In this document: one piece after another, positions 1-9,796 of the stretch
Numbering within the stretch: position 1 is the first letter of the stretch
Layout of the letters: each line of letters opens with the position of its first letter
Assembly: GCA_030019205.1 (NCBI GenBank)
Contig: JASEFH010000010.1
Location: 24,240 to 88,239, forward strand
Source: Methanomicrobiales archaeon
GTDB lineage: Archaea; Halobacteriota; Methanomicrobia; Methanomicrobiales; JACTUA01
Direction: 5' to 3'
DNA: 64,000 nt
Program-made: the position numbers and the translations under genes
Notes under the pieces: generated by a model
What the model saw: only the letters and a program-made list of their open reading frames with translations
What the model was told of the DNA's origin: nothing
The model's database searches: none

Positions 1-273
1 CCTCTCGAACGGCCGGAATCCACGGCATGGATGCACAACTGCTCGCACGGGACCTGATCGCCTGCGCATCGGATGCACCATCGGATCTCTCTCATCCCGG
101 AGTACATCCGCCTCTTTTCGGTCGGCGAGCCTGTCCGCAGCCTTTGCCTGCAGTCTCGACTCGTGCGAAGGTAACAAATACCGGCAACTCCTCCGCTTCC
201 TCGAACTGTGCGATCGGAGCCCGCCTTTCCTCGGGATAAAATCGCAATTTCGGGACAGAGGACCGGACAGGAA

Positions 274-1482
274 TCAGCCGAGCACAATGGCGATCATCGT
301 CGTCAATACCAGCGCTCCAATCACATCAATCGTGGTTGTGATGATCGGTATCCCGAAACTGTCCGGATCCAGATCGTGCAGGAAGGAGAGGCTGGCAACC
401 AGGTAAGCGATGGCACTTGTCAGGGCCATGACTGCCACTCCCGCGGACATGCTGATCCCCACCAGCAGGAGCGCGCCGGGCGATCCCATCCCAAACACCC
501 CGGCAGCGATGTGGACGGTGAATCCGAGGAACGGGAGCAGTACGACCGCGTACAGAAAAGTGAGGGAGAAGTAAGGAAGAGAGTCCCGCCCCGGCAGGTA
601 TGTCGGAGAGATTGTCCCCATGTGGAGTCCCGTCGCGAGCCGCGAACTCATGATGCCTCCAATCGAACCGCAGACCCCCATGAAAGGCGGGATAAGGATG
701 AGCAGCGCTGCAGAGGTGGTCAGCTGCTCCGCCTCCGTGCTGTAGACAGCACCCGCGATGATGCCAAGGAAGGCGAGCAGGGGTAAGAGCATGAGACTTT
801 CCCGAAAGATCGAGCGGATGCGGTCTGTTGTCCGCGAAGTGTAGGCCACGAGGAGAATGGCCAGTATGAGAATGGCAATTCCGCAGGCGACCCGGATCTC
901 CATTGGAATCCGGAGAACGCCGAGTGCGGTGATGAGCAGGATCGGAACCGTCACCAGATCCCCGATCGCTGTCACCGATGGAGCCCCGATCATGTCCAGA
1001 TCGAGACCATACCAGTAGCTGGCGGCGGATATGACCAGGGTGAACAGGATCAGGAGAGATCCTGACAGGATCCCGCTGAAGACGGATATCAGCGTGAAAT
1101 CCAGGGGAGTGAGACCGTGGATCCCCATGAGTCCGGCCGTTCCACTCGCCATGAGTCCGAGAAGAAGGGAGATGACCAGGGTGATGATGATGGCTGCCCG
1201 AATATTGTCCCCCAGCACACTCTCTTCTGCAAGTTTGATTTCAAACTCGCCAAGGTGCATGGACGATGCCAGGCGGGAGACGAGTGCGCCGGATATATTC
1301 CCCCGCATGTCTATCGATGGCGGCACCAGCAGCAGCAGGCCGGGGAGCATCGCGATGAGCTCGTTGACGGAACCTAGGGATATTCCTGCACCGATTTCGG
1401 CCAGGGAAGCGATCAGAAGTGCGATCAGCCCGGTAAGAAGATATCCGATGCGGCGGCCTATGCCCTCGATCATCGGAATCAC
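274..1482 (-). CDS. MgtE/SLC41-type divalent cation transporter
   Basis: Predicted integral membrane protein of 402 residues for Mg2+ or another divalent cation, related to the membrane domain of MgtE. The protein is an internal duplication: residues about 35-75 (LLLLVPPSIDMRGNISGALV) and about 260-300 (LLILIPPFMGVCGSIGGIMS) are two versions of the same pore-type segment, each followed by an SRLA..HMG motif. About ten hydrophobic stretches are visible. The N-terminal regulatory MgtE_N and CBS domains of bacterial MgtE are absent, as is usual for the short archaeal form. The start is taken as GTG; an ATG three codons further in is possible. It is the last gene of a minus-strand run, 14 bp after RNase Z. 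The transported ion is inferred from the family. Confidence 0.82.
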   Translation of the reverse strand: MIPMIEGIGRRIGYLLTGLIALLIASLAEIGAGISLGSVNELIAMLPGLLLLVPPSIDMRGNISGALVSRLASSMHLGEFEIKLAEESVLGDNIRAAIIITLVISLLLGLMASGTAGLMGIHGLTPLDFTLISVFSGILSGSLLILFTLVISAASYWYGLDLDMIGAPSVTAIGDLVTVPILLITALGVLRIPMEIRVACGIAILILAILLVAYTSRTTDRIRSIFRESLMLLPLLAFLGIIAGAVYSTEAEQLTTSAALLILIPPFMGVCGSIGGIMSSRLATGLHMGTISPTYLPGRDSLPYFSLTFLYAVVLLPFLGFTVHIAAGVFGMGSPGALLLVGISMSAGVAVMALTSAIAYLVASLSFLHDLDPDSFGIPIITTTIDVIGALVLTTMIAIVLG

Positions 1483-1496
1483 TCTCGCCTGCCATA

Positions 1497-2444
1497 TCAG
1501 CTCCTGAAGGATATCTCCAGCACGGTCAGATCGGGCGGCGCGATCACTTCCCCGTCGAACTTCTTGCGCGCATCGCGGATGTGGGTTGCCGGATTCGTGT
1601 ACCGGGAGCTGATGTGCACGAGCGCAAGCCTCTGCACGTTCAGATGCGCCGCCGCCTCCCCGGCCTCGCCAGCGGTGGAGTGGAATACCTCGATCGCCCG
1701 CTCCCGCTCGGCATCGTCGAACGTGGCGTCGTGGATGAGGAGATCCGCCCCCCGTCCCACCGTCTCGATGCTGTGGTGTATGGGCCGCGTGTCGCCCGTA
1801 TAGATCAGCTTCCTCCCCGGGCGGGGAGGCCCCAGGACATCGTCGGGATGGATCTCTCTCTCCCTGCCGTCCTGCACGATCGTGACCGTCTCCCCCCGCT
1901 GGAGCCGCCCGAAGAGCGGTCCCGGAGGCACTCCCAGTTCGATCGCGCGCTCCCGGTTGAACCTCCCGGGGCGGTCGTCTTCTGCGAGGATGTAGCCGAG
2001 GCCCGGCATGCCGTGCTGGATTCCGAACGCGGTGACGGAGAACCCCTCGAACGGGACCGTGGATCCGGGAGTCAGCTCCTGCGCAAGGAGGGGGAAGCCC
2101 AGCTTGGACCTTCCGATCTGCCGCACCAGCCCCGCGAACTCGTGCACGCCCTCCGGCCCGTAAACGGTGAGCGGCTCCGTCCTGCCCATGAACGAGAGCG
2201 TCTCCGTGAGGCCGAAGATCCCCAGGAAATGGTCCGCATGCCAGTGCGTGACGAAGATGCCGTCCACTGAAAACCCGCTGCGGGCCCGCATCATCTGCTG
2301 CTGCGCCCCTTCCCCGCAGTCGAAGAGGAGGGTGACAGAGCCCCGCCGCACCATGATGCAGGGCGGGTTCTTGTAGGGGGTGGGGAGTGCCCCCGCCGTC
2401 CCCAGGAAGTAGACGTGCAGCGTCTCGCCGGCTATACGAACCAC
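1497..2444 (-). CDS. rnz: Ribonuclease Z (tRNA 3'-end processing)
   Basis: Metallo-beta-lactamase-fold endonuclease that cuts the 3' trailer from pre-tRNAs. About 315 residues, normal for the short RNase Z form. The N-terminal strand YFLGTAGALPTP, the zinc motif HWHADHF at about residue 65, the RNase Z exosite region and the later D-T-R-P/H motifs (YTGDTRP, IHDATF, STAGEA) are all present. The same frame stays open far upstream, but that part is a GC-rich shadow of the next gene. The likely start is the GTG at 2444, which overlaps the end of the TIM-barrel gene. A GGAGG lies directly against this GTG, so the true start may be a few codons later, just before LHVYFLGT. Co-directional with the neighbouring minus-strand genes. 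Confidence 0.9.
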   Translation of the reverse strand: MVRIAGETLHVYFLGTAGALPTPYKNPPCIMVRRGSVTLLFDCGEGAQQQMMRARSGFSVDGIFVTHWHADHFLGIFGLTETLSFMGRTEPLTVYGPEGVHEFAGLVRQIGRSKLGFPLLAQELTPGSTVPFEGFSVTAFGIQHGMPGLGYILAEDDRPGRFNRERAIELGVPPGPLFGRLQRGETVTIVQDGREREIHPDDVLGPPRPGRKLIYTGDTRPIHHSIETVGRGADLLIHDATFDDAERERAIEVFHSTAGEAGEAAAHLNVQRLALVHISSRYTNPATHIRDARKKFDGEVIAPPDLTVLEISFRS

Positions 2445-3208
2445 CTCCGGAACATGGACAGGCTCTGGTTCGCTTCTTCCAGGCTCCGCCCCTCCACCAC
2501 CACCGTTCCCGAGTAGCGGGAGGCGACTGCCCGCCCGACCTCCTTCCAGTCGATGGTGCCTGCGCCCAGGGCCAGATGTTCGTCGCGGCTGCCGTGGTTG
2601 TCGTGGATGTGCAGGTGGTGCACGGATCCGAGATGGGCCAGGAACGCCGGTACCCGACCGACCGTGTTCGCGTGCCCCACGTCGAGCGTGATCCCGATTC
2701 CCTCCAGATCCTCGGTCATGCCCAGGATCTCCTCCGGGAAGCGGCAGAGGAACTCCCGATATCCTCCCAGGTTCTCCAGGCATGCCAGCACCCCGAACTC
2801 CGATGCCGCCCGCCCGATCTCGGCGAGAGCGGACTTTTGCGCTGCCCAGACCTTGTCCGGCACCAGTTTGCCCACGGGGGAGAGGTAGCCGGGGTGAAAG
2901 GTCACTGTCGAGGCCCCGAGCCTGTTCGCAGCCTCGATCGTCTTTATCGTCTGGCGGATCGACTCGCGGTAGATGGGGTGGTTCATCGAGGCGATGTTGA
3001 GGTCGCTGTAGGGGGCGTGTACGGTCACCTGCAGGGAGGTGCTCCCGATCGTATCCCGGATGCCCCGGAATGTATCCTCATTCAGGAGGCTGTACCTTCC
3101 GTCCGAGACGATCTCCCAGCCCCGGTAGCCCATGGGCTCAAGGGCATGCACCCAGTCGCATGACTCCCAGACGCGGGATGAGGCGGAGAAGGCCGGTGTG
3201 AGCGGCAT
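2432..3208 (-). CDS. TIM-barrel sugar phosphate isomerase/epimerase-like protein
   Basis: 258 residues of the AP-endonuclease-2/xylose-isomerase-like TIM-barrel superfamily. Visible superfamily motifs are VTVHAPYSDLNIAS, TVTFHPGYLS, CLENLGG, GITLDVGHAN and HHLHIHDNHG: histidines, glutamate and aspartate at the ends of strands that would hold a metal centre. Members include sugar isomerases, epimerases and endonuclease IV; the substrate here cannot be told. The ATG begins directly after the TAA of the UPF0200 gene, and the 3' end overlaps the start of RNase Z by 13 bp, so the genes are probably co-transcribed and translationally coupled. Confidence 0.78.
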   Translation of the reverse strand: MPLTPAFSASSRVWESCDWVHALEPMGYRGWEIVSDGRYSLLNEDTFRGIRDTIGSTSLQVTVHAPYSDLNIASMNHPIYRESIRQTIKTIEAANRLGASTVTFHPGYLSPVGKLVPDKVWAAQKSALAEIGRAASEFGVLACLENLGGYREFLCRFPEEILGMTEDLEGIGITLDVGHANTVGRVPAFLAHLGSVHHLHIHDNHGSRDEHLALGAGTIDWKEVGRAVASRYSGTVVVEGRSLEEANQSLSMFRRWFV

Positions 3209-3754
3209 TTACGCCCCCTGCAGATTGGACAGCAGCCGGATTACGCTCTCCTCGAACTCCGCCACGGTTCCCTCGTTGCAGACGGTGTAGTCCGCTTCGG
3301 CAAGAGCCCTCCCCAGCCCCCAGGCGAGCTCGCGGCGGTCCCGTTCCCGCAGCTCCGCATGGTGGCGGGGATCGTCGCTCCTTCCCCGTCGGCTCAGTCG
3401 CTGCGCCCGAATCTCGAACCCGCAGCAGATACCGACCAGCGTGAAGTCCGCACAGTGGCGGCGGAACGTCTCCACCTCCGCGTCCCCTCGGATGCCGTCC
3501 ACGACCACCCGGTCGGCGTCCAGCCCCGCCAGAAGGGGGAGCGTGCGCTGCGCGATGGCATCCATGCCCTCCTCCCTCCGGAGGCGGTTTGCCATGTCGC
3601 CCAGGTTGCGGTCGGTCAGGGGAAGCCCCTCCTCCTCCACCGCAGCCCGGATGACGTCTCCCATGACCACGACGGGGATGCCCATCCCCCGCGCGATCCG
3701 CGAGAACTCTCCCTTACCGCTCGCGGGCAATCCAACGACTCCGATCACCTTCAT
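3209..3754 (-). CDS. UPF0200 family nucleotide kinase-like protein
   Basis: 181-residue P-loop protein of the archaeal UPF0200 family, distantly related to dephospho-CoA kinase and adenylate kinases. The Walker A motif is GLPASGKGEF at residues 8-17. The segment MGDVIRAAVEEEGLPLT is the usual substrate-side helix, and VVDGIRGDAEVE is the Walker B-like region. Substrate and true function are not established for the family. The 5' part overlaps the end of the radical SAM gene by 41 bp in another frame, and its stop abuts the next start, so it sits in one minus-strand operon from 4436 down to 274. Confidence 0.8.
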   Translation of the reverse strand: MKVIGVVGLPASGKGEFSRIARGMGIPVVVMGDVIRAAVEEEGLPLTDRNLGDMANRLRREEGMDAIAQRTLPLLAGLDADRVVVDGIRGDAEVETFRRHCADFTLVGICCGFEIRAQRLSRRGRSDDPRHHAELRERDRRELAWGLGRALAEADYTVCNEGTVAEFEESVIRLLSNLQGA

Positions 3755-4436
3755 ACTCCACCTCGCCTTCTTCCCTCGTGCGGATCTTCACCCGCCGGCC
3801 GAGCTGATCGCCGACCCTCTTCATCTCTGCCAGCGTCAGCGGGGCGATGGTTCCGAGGACGCCCTGCTGAAGCACCAGATCCACGCCGTTCGCCTCCCTG
3901 GCGATGTACTGGGCCTCGTCTTCGCAGCCCCGGAAGAGGGTGATGACCACCTCGAACTCCGGCAGTTCGCCCTTCTCGTACGCCTGGCGGCAGATGAGGA
4001 GCGAGCGCTGCACCTTATCCACGAATTTTCGCTTCAGAAGATTATCATACCTTTCCCAGCGGGTCTTCAGGTCGAGGGCGATCCGGTCGACCAGACGCCG
4101 CTCCAGGAGAGCTTCGAGCGTTGCCGGAAACACGCCGTTCGTCTGGACCCCAATTGCAAGGCCCATCTTCCGACAGGCAGACGCCAGCGCCAGCAGGGGG
4201 GCTTTCTGGAGGGTGGGCTCCCCCCCCGAGAAGACCACACCGCTCACCAGGAGCCGGGAGGTATGGATCAGGGAGATCACTTCCTCGATGCTGCGGAAGT
4301 CCTCGCCGTCCTGGATGGATCGGTTGTGGCAGTAATCGCACCGCACCGGACAGCCCCGCAGGAATACTGTGCAGACCGCTCTCCCCCGCCAATCGACCGT
4401 GCTGAGGGGGACAAAACCCCCGAAATTGACCTTCAA
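3714..4436 (-). CDS. Anaerobic ribonucleotide reductase-activating-type radical SAM protein
   Basis: 240-residue radical SAM protein resembling NrdG and other glycyl-radical activases. The cluster motif is CPVRCDYC (CX3CX2C) near residue 30, followed by the S-adenosylmethionine motif FSGGEPTL. Archaeal NrdG-like proteins of this type generate the glycyl radical on the anaerobic ribonucleotide reductase, but some act on other partners, and no nrdD lies in the window. The start is a TTG giving MKVNFGGFVPLS, the usual family N-terminus. An AT-rich TATA-like run (ATTAAAAA, about 4473-4482 on the minus strand) lies about 40 bp upstream. First gene of the minus-strand run. Confidence 0.8.
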   Translation of the reverse strand: MKVNFGGFVPLSTVDWRGRAVCTVFLRGCPVRCDYCHNRSIQDGEDFRSIEEVISLIHTSRLLVSGVVFSGGEPTLQKAPLLALASACRKMGLAIGVQTNGVFPATLEALLERRLVDRIALDLKTRWERYDNLLKRKFVDKVQRSLLICRQAYEKGELPEFEVVITLFRGCEDEAQYIAREANGVDLVLQQGVLGTIAPLTLAEMKRVGDQLGRRVKIRTREEGEVEYEGDRSRWIARER

Positions 4437-4820
4437 CCAACCACCGACTCGTGTACTAAGTGGGCAACAGCGGTTTTTAATCTATTGCGTGGGGCGCGGG
4501 CATGTCCCGCTCCCGGGGACGGAGCAGATCTCCCGCCGTCCCCCTCCTTCGAAGGGCTCGTGCCCGCCGTGCACCGCCATCCTTCCTCCCCGTTACGAGG
4601 CCACGCATCATCGCGCCCGACTGAGATGGCGAGAGGGGAGTTGAGTCTCTCGCCCCTCACCCGCGTCCCGCCGGGATCGCCCTTCGCGATGATGGAAAGG
4701 GAGTCATCCTCAGGGACACACCGGGTGCGCATGCGCGAAGCCAGGGGGCGCTGGAGGGGTTGCAGCTTCGTTCCCTCCCTCCTCGAGCCCCACAGGGTAA
4801 AAAAAGTTGTCCTAATGCAA
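4437..4820. other. Gene-free intergenic stretch before thiC
   Basis: No open frame here resembles a protein. It holds the promoter-like AT run of the minus-strand radical SAM gene at its left edge. At its right end is a short A/T-rich patch (GTAAAAAAAGTTG, about 4797-4809) that leads into the palindrome and promoter region of thiC. Confidence 0.5.
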
Positions 4821-4836
4821 ATCAAGTTTACTTGAT
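4821..4836. promoter_or_regulatory. Inverted repeat upstream of thiC
   Basis: Perfect inverted repeat ATCAAGT-TT-ACTTGAT, 75 bp before the thiC start, in an AT-rich patch. The position and symmetry fit an operator for a dimeric regulator. Many archaea control thiamine genes with the DNA-binding regulator ThiR rather than a riboswitch, so a ThiR-type site is a reasonable guess, but only the symmetry is seen. No THI-box riboswitch motif was recognised. Confidence 0.4.
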
Positions 4837-4910
4837 GAGTTAACAAGCCAGATTTAGTCAGGAACAGAAAAACCGAGCCTTTATCAGGTCTTTTCTCCCA
4901 CCAATACTGC

Positions 4911-6185
4911 ATGGGACTCATTCAGGATGCGCGACGGGGCGTCGTCACGGAGGAGATGCGGCAGGTGGCAAGGGCTGAAGGCGTGACGGAAGATTTCGTG
5001 CGGCGAGGCGTCGCCAGCGGCCACATCGTCATCCCCGTATCCCCCTACCGGAATGTCAGAATATGCGGGATCGGCGAGGGGCTCCGCACCAAGGTCAACG
5101 CCTCGATCGGCACATCGACAGACATCGTGAACGTGGACATGGAGGTGGAGAAGGCGATCATGGCGGAGCGGGCCGGCGCGGATACGCTGATGGAGCTCTC
5201 GACGGGCGGCGACTTCGTGGACATCCGAAAACGGGTGATTGCGGCCACATCCCTCTCCGTCGGCTCTGTTCCCCTCTACCAGGCATTCATCGAGGCGGCG
5301 CGGAAGCACGGCGCCGTGGTGCATATGCGGGAGGACGACCTCTTCCGGATCACCGCCGAACAGGCGAAGCTCGGGACCAACTTCATGGCCATCCACACGG
5401 GGATCAACTACGAGACGATGAAGCGGCTGCGGAACCAGGGGAGACACGGGGGTCTCGTCTCTCGCGGCGGGGCCTTCATGACCGCCTGGATGATCCACAA
5501 CGAGAAGGAGAACCCGCTCTACAGCGAGTTCGACTACCTCCTGGAGATCCTGAAAGAGCACGAGGTGACGCTCTCCATGGGGAACGGCATGCGGGCGGGC
5601 GCCGTGCACGACGCCACCGACCGGGCGCAGGTCCAGGAGCTGATCATCAACGCCGAGCTCGCCGACAGAGCGCATGCAGAAGGTGTCCAGACGATCGTGG
5701 AGGGGCCGGGCCATATCCCGATCGACGAGATCGAGGCGAACGTGATCCTCCAGAAACGGGTGACCAACCGCAAACCCTTCTATATGCTCGGGCCGATCGT
5801 GACCGATATCGCGCCCGGTTACGACGACCGCGTCGCCGCCATCGGGGCGTCCCTCGCATCCGCCAATGGCGCCGACTTCATCTGCTACGTCACCCCGAGC
5901 GAGCACCTGGCCCTGCCGACGCCTGAGGAGGTCTACGAGGGTGTGATCAGCTCCCGGATCGCCGCCCACGTCGGGGACATGATCAAACTCAGAAGACGGG
6001 ATGCCGATCTGGAGATGGGGCATGCGCGCCGGGATCTCGACTGGGAGCGGCAGTTCCAGGTGGCGATCAACCCGGAGCACGCCAGAAGGATCCGAAGCGA
6101 ACGGATGCCCGCCGACACGGATGCCTGCACGATGTGCGGTGACTACTGCGCTCTGAAGATCGTCAACCGCCACTTCACCTTTTAA
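4911..6185 (+). CDS. thiC: Phosphomethylpyrimidine synthase ThiC
   Basis: Cytosolic radical SAM enzyme that converts aminoimidazole ribotide to hydroxymethylpyrimidine phosphate for thiamine. 424 residues, the short archaeal length without the bacterial N-terminal extension. Core motifs are all present: [60 protein letters not shown] and [12 protein letters not shown]. The C-terminal cluster cysteines are C406, C409 and C413 (CTMCGDYC). This CX2CX3C is one residue shorter than the CX2CX4C of bacterial ThiC, a difference I believe is shared by archaeal forms. The gene is single, with its own upstream region carrying a perfect inverted repeat. Confidence 0.95.
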   Translation: MGLIQDARRGVVTEEMRQVARAEGVTEDFVRRGVASGHIVIPVSPYRNVRICGIGEGLRTKVNASIGTSTDIVNVDMEVEKAIMAERAGADTLMELSTGGDFVDIRKRVIAATSLSVGSVPLYQAFIEAARKHGAVVHMREDDLFRITAEQAKLGTNFMAIHTGINYETMKRLRNQGRHGGLVSRGGAFMTAWMIHNEKENPLYSEFDYLLEILKEHEVTLSMGNGMRAGAVHDATDRAQVQELIINAELADRAHAEGVQTIVEGPGHIPIDEIEANVILQKRVTNRKPFYMLGPIVTDIAPGYDDRVAAIGASLASANGADFICYVTPSEHLALPTPEEVYEGVISSRIAAHVGDMIKLRRRDADLEMGHARRDLDWERQFQVAINPEHARRIRSERMPADTDACTMCGDYCALKIVNRHFTF

Positions 6186-6470
6186 CACCCCTTTTGCATT
6201 TCTGCGGTTCCTGGGACATTTCAGAGGACTATTCCGGACGACCGTTGAGGCCCGGGGCAACCCCCCCGATCCTGCACGGGCGGCAGGAATGCGCCAGCGG
6301 AGCCAACTCGTAACGGCACGGCGGGGCGATCGCAAACCCGCGGGATCCGATGCCTGACCGGTCGGCACTGGCATCCGCCAGTTTCCCGGGATCCGGCTCT
6401 GCAGAATAGCTCCCCGGCAGATTTTCCACCTGTCCCGCGGATGACCCATCGATGATCCGCATTCACCCTT
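6186..6470. other. Intergenic region after thiC
   Basis: No gene recognised. Directly after the thiC stop comes AACACCCCTTTTGCATTTCT, whose short T-runs could end transcription. The rest is GC-rich with no coding signal and runs into the dispersed repeat at 6472. Confidence 0.45.
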
Positions 6471-6471
6471 C

Positions 6472-6630
6472 CCCTCGGTGAGGGGAGGGGGACCGTGCGA
6501 CAGGCCCGTACCGGAACTGTACATGCCGGGCAGGATGCTCTCTGTCGCACGAAGGGGCAGGAGGAGCGGGGCCCTTCCCCGGAGAACACCCGAGAGCCGA
6601 ACACAGGCCCTTGGTGAGGATTTCGACAGA
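6472..6630 (+). repeat. Dispersed intergenic element, copy A
   Basis: About 150 bp with a second, diverged copy at 48682-48842. Shared blocks in the same order are a CCCCTC..GAGGGG hairpin, a CGTGCGACAG / CTGTCGCACG inverted repeat (6494-6503 and 6542-6551, perfect 10-bp arms 38 bp apart), a GAGAAC..GAGAGCCG block (6582-6599), and TGGTGAGGATTtCGACAGA (6612-6630). It ends 59 bp before the ATG of the folate ligase gene. In copy B the same right end lies 58 bp before the dph6-like start. No coding frame is shared. It could be a small non-autonomous element or a conserved promoter-proximal module. Confidence 0.6.
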
Positions 6631-6688
6631 GCCCGGGATCCAATATTTTAAGTGGGTATTTCATCAACTATACGTAAATGAGCGGCAC

Positions 6689-7270
6689 ATGAGTGTCGAT
6701 AAGCGGGAGCTGCGGCAGGTGGCGAAGGATCGGAGGCTGAACCTCGCACCGGGGGTGCGCGCGGAGAAGGCGCGGCAGATCCGCACGCACCTCCTCCCCC
6801 TTCTCGAAACGCACGATCCCATTCTCACGTACGTCTCCAAAGAGCCGGAGGTGGACACCCGCGAACTCATACAGTGCCTCCTCGCCAGCGGAAAACATAT
6901 TGTCGTCCCAATCATTGAGCGGCAGACGGTGTCGCTCCGCCTGACCTATCTGGAGCATCTCCATCACCTGGTGGAGAGCACGTTCCACGTGCCCGAACCC
7001 ATCGGGCACGAGATTCCGGCACGGGCGGAGGACGTCACGGTCGCAGTCATACCTATGCTCGCATTCGATCCCGCCGGGAACCGCCTGGGCTACGGTGCAG
7101 GCTACTACGATCGGTTCCTGATCCGTCACCGCAGAGTGGTGAAGATCGGCGTGGCATTCTCCTGCCAGCAGGTGGATGCAATTCCGGCCGATGCAAACGA
7201 TGTCAGGATGGACTGGATCGTCACCGAGGACGGGGCGATCCGCTGCAACCATTCGGGCGATCCAGAGTAA
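6689..7270 (+). CDS. 5-formyltetrahydrofolate cyclo-ligase family protein
   Basis: 193 residues of the 5-FCL family (ATP-dependent conversion of 5-formyl-THF to 5,10-methenyl-THF in bacteria and eukaryotes). Seen: the basic N-terminal segment MSVDKRELRQVAKDRR, the middle PIIERQTVSLRL, and the signature FDPAGNRLGYGAGYYDRFL. Most methanogens use tetrahydromethanopterin, so the natural substrate may be another formyl-pterin or a salvage folate. The frame is open 26 codons further upstream, but the ATG at 6689 fits the family N-terminus, and a TATA-like ATATTTTAAG lies at 6642-6651, about 40 bp before it. A dispersed repeat ends 59 bp upstream. Confidence 0.85.
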   Translation: MSVDKRELRQVAKDRRLNLAPGVRAEKARQIRTHLLPLLETHDPILTYVSKEPEVDTRELIQCLLASGKHIVVPIIERQTVSLRLTYLEHLHHLVESTFHVPEPIGHEIPARAEDVTVAVIPMLAFDPAGNRLGYGAGYYDRFLIRHRRVVKIGVAFSCQQVDAIPADANDVRMDWIVTEDGAIRCNHSGDPE

Positions 7271-7272
7271 AA

Positions 7273-7282
7273 TTTATATATT
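7273..7282 (+). promoter_or_regulatory. TATA-like box for the CDC48-family gene
   Basis: AATTTATATA starts two bases after the stop of the folate ligase gene and about 75 bp before the CDC48 start. It is the only strong archaeal TATA-like element in the gap. A TTACGTAAAT palindromic motif follows at about 7296-7305; the same TACGTAA core also occurs at 6671, just before the previous gene. Confidence 0.5.
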
Positions 7283-7354
7283 CTAATACACTTACCTTAC
7301 GTAAATCTCATACCTGTAGACGACGCATACTGAAAGAGAGTGGGAGATCGTACC

Positions 7355-9790
7355 ATGGCCGATACATACGAAGTCACTGTGAAGGAGGCCTTTCACGGGG
7401 ATGCGGGAAGAGGCATTGCGCGGCTGAGCCTGGACCTGATGAAGGAGATGCGTCTCGTCAGCGGAGACGTGATCGAGATCTCCGGGCGGAAGAAGGCCGC
7501 TGCAACGGTCTGGCCCAGCGATCCCGAGGATACCGGAAAGGCCATCCTCCGGATCGACGGCAACATCCGCAGTAATGCAGGGGCAGGGATCGACGACAAA
7601 GTGCGCATCCGCAAGACAGAGGCCGGCTACGCCAAGAAGGTCGTCATCCAGCCGACTCAGCCCATACGCCTCGTGGGGGGCGAGCAGTACCTGGGACGCC
7701 TCGTGCGCGGGCGGCTGGTCATCGAGGGGCAGACCCTCCGCGTCAACCTCATGGGCAACCCGCTCACCTTCGTGATCTCGAAGGTGATGCCGAAGGGGGT
7801 CGCCATCGTCACGGACGATACCGAGGTGGAACTGAAAGAGACCCCCTATGAGCCGGAGAAAGGGAAGAAAGAGATCGGGGACGTGCACTACGAGGACATC
7901 GGAGGACTGGACCGCGAGCTCCAGCTCGTCCGCGAGATGATCGAGCTGCCCCTCCGCCACCCGGAGCTCTTCGAGCGGCTGGGGATCGAGCCCCCGAAGG
8001 GCGTACTCCTCTTCGGCCCGCCGGGCACGGGCAAGACGCTGATCGCGAAGGCGGTCGCAAACGAGGTGGACGCTCACTTTATCACGCTCTCGGGCCCCGA
8101 GATCATGAGCAAGTACTACGGCGAGAGCGAGCAGCGGCTCCGCGAGGTCTTCGAGGAGGCGACCGCGAACGCTCCGGCCATCATCTTCATCGACGAGATC
8201 GACGCGATCGCCCCCAAGCGGGAGGAGGTGACCGGCGAGGTGGAGCGCCGCGTGGTCGCCCAGCTCCTCTCCCTGATGGACGGCCTCAAGGCCAGGGGGC
8301 AGGTGGTGGTCATCGCCGCAACCAACCTGCCGGACATCATCGATCCCGCCCTGCGGCGCGGCGGGCGGTTCGACCGCGAGATCGAGGTCGGCATTCCGGA
8401 CAAGCGGGGGCGCCTCCAGATATTCAACATCCACACCCGGGGAGTGCCGCTCGCAGGCGACGTCGATCTGGAGTACTACGCCAACATCACCCATGGATAT
8501 GTCGGCGCAGACATCGCTCTCCTGGTCAAGGAGGCGGCGATGCATGCCCTGCGGAGGGTGCTGCCCCAGATCAAGATCGAGGAGTCGATCCCCTCCGAGA
8601 TCATGGACCAGCTGGTCGTCACGCGGGACGACTTCGACGAATCGATGAAGTATGTCGAGCCAAGCGCGATGAGGGAGGTGGCCGTCGAGGTCCCTGACGT
8701 GGACTGGAGCGATGTCGGAGGTCTCGAGGAGGTGAAGGCCGAACTGACGGAGGCGGTGGAGTGGCCGCTGAAGTATCCGGACGTCTATGCCCGCCTCCAG
8801 ACCAAACCCCCGAAGGGCATCCTGCTCTTCGGCCCTCCGGGCACAGGAAAGACCCTGCTTGCCAAGGCAGTGGCGAACGAGAGCGAGGCCAACTTCATCT
8901 CGGTGAAAGGCCCGGAGCTCCTCTCGAAGTGGGTGGGCGAGTCCGAGAAGGGCGTGCGTGCGGTCTTCCACCGCGCTCGCCAGGCGGCGCCGTCGATCAT
9001 CTTCTTCGACGAGATCGACTCTCTCGTGCCCAAACGCGGGCTGTACGTGGGCTCGTCCCATGTGACCGAGAGCGTGGTCTCCCAGGTGCTGACCGAACTG
9101 GACGGCATGGAGGAGCTCAAGAACGTGGTGGTGATCGGGGCGACGAACCGCCCCGACATGATCGACGGTGCACTGCTCCGCCCGGGGCGGCTGGACCGGC
9201 TCATCTACGTGCCGCCCCCCGACGCGGATGCCCGGCGGAAGATCTTCGAAGTGTACCTGCGGAACGCTGAGCAGATCCTGGGCGGCGATGTCAGCATCGA
9301 CGAGCTGGTTGGATTGACGGACGGTTATGTGGGCGCCGATATCGCCAACCTGGTGAGAGAGGCCAAACTTTCCGCCATGCGGGAGTTCCTGGCCACCATG
9401 GGCGGGCGGCCGGAGTCGGAGAGGATGGATGCGATCGGGAACGTGCGGATTACCCGCCGCCACTTCGAGGAGGCGATGGGAAAGGTGCGGGGCTCCATGG
9501 ACCGTGAGTCGATCGAGGAGGCCGAACGCCAGGCCTGGGAGATGATCTACAACGCCGAACAGCGCAATGCCCTCGAGGAGGCGGTCGCGATCGTGAAGCG
9601 TGCGGAGGGCATGATGAAGGCGCCCGGGCTCCCGGAGGATGTTGCGGCGATGAAGGAACAGCTCCGCCAGAGGGTCTTCGAGCGGCGCAAGGAATGGGTG
9701 GAGATCCGCCGCCTCACGAAAGAGCTCGCCGAGAGGCTGGAAAAGGAACAGGAGAAACTTCGAAGACTCGCAACCACGGTCGCCCGGTAA
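7355..9790 (+). CDS. CDC48/VAT-type AAA+ ATPase
   Basis: 811-residue archaeal homologue of p97/CDC48, a hexameric unfoldase that feeds proteins to the proteasome. Order: double-psi-barrel CDC48_N domain (about 1-90), CDC48 domain 2 (about 105-175), first AAA+ module with Walker A GPPGTGKT at 221-228 and Walker [16 protein letters not shown], second AAA+ module with GPPGTGKT at 493-500 and [15 protein letters not shown], then a charged C-terminal coiled tail rich in Glu, Lys and Arg. The ATG at 7355 is preferred over a GTG 15 bp earlier because GGAGAT stands at the right distance and [12 protein letters not shown] fits the family. It lies 6 bp before an Hsp20 gene, so the two are probably co-expressed. 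Confidence 0.96.
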   Translation: MADTYEVTVKEAFHGDAGRGIARLSLDLMKEMRLVSGDVIEISGRKKAAATVWPSDPEDTGKAILRIDGNIRSNAGAGIDDKVRIRKTEAGYAKKVVIQPTQPIRLVGGEQYLGRLVRGRLVIEGQTLRVNLMGNPLTFVISKVMPKGVAIVTDDTEVELKETPYEPEKGKKEIGDVHYEDIGGLDRELQLVREMIELPLRHPELFERLGIEPPKGVLLFGPPGTGKTLIAKAVANEVDAHFITLSGPEIMSKYYGESEQRLREVFEEATANAPAIIFIDEIDAIAPKREEVTGEVERRVVAQLLSLMDGLKARGQVVVIAATNLPDIIDPALRRGGRFDREIEVGIPDKRGRLQIFNIHTRGVPLAGDVDLEYYANITHGYVGADIALLVKEAAMHALRRVLPQIKIEESIPSEIMDQLVVTRDDFDESMKYVEPSAMREVAVEVPDVDWSDVGGLEEVKAELTEAVEWPLKYPDVYARLQTKPPKGILLFGPPGTGKTLLAKAVANESEANFISVKGPELLSKWVGESEKGVRAVFHRARQAAPSIIFFDEIDSLVPKRGLYVGSSHVTESVVSQVLTELDGMEELKNVVVIGATNRPDMIDGALLRPGRLDRLIYVPPPDADARRKIFEVYLRNAEQILGGDVSIDELVGLTDGYVGADIANLVREAKLSAMREFLATMGGRPESERMDAIGNVRITRRHFEEAMGKVRGSMDRESIEEAERQAWEMIYNAEQRNALEEAVAIVKRAEGMMKAPGLPEDVAAMKEQLRQRVFERRKEWVEIRRLTKELAERLEKEQEKLRRLATTVAR

Positions 9791-9796
9791 ACGGTC

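Noticed and set aside
27..239. Small plus-strand frame at the window start
   Set aside because: No domain, ribosome site or promoter-like element. The first 273 bp show no supported gene, though the end of a gene outside the window cannot be ruled out.
2445..2783. N-terminal extension of RNase Z
   Set aside because: The extra 113 codons are Gly/Pro/Arg-rich and lie inside the TIM-barrel gene. The family starts just before YFLGTAGALP.
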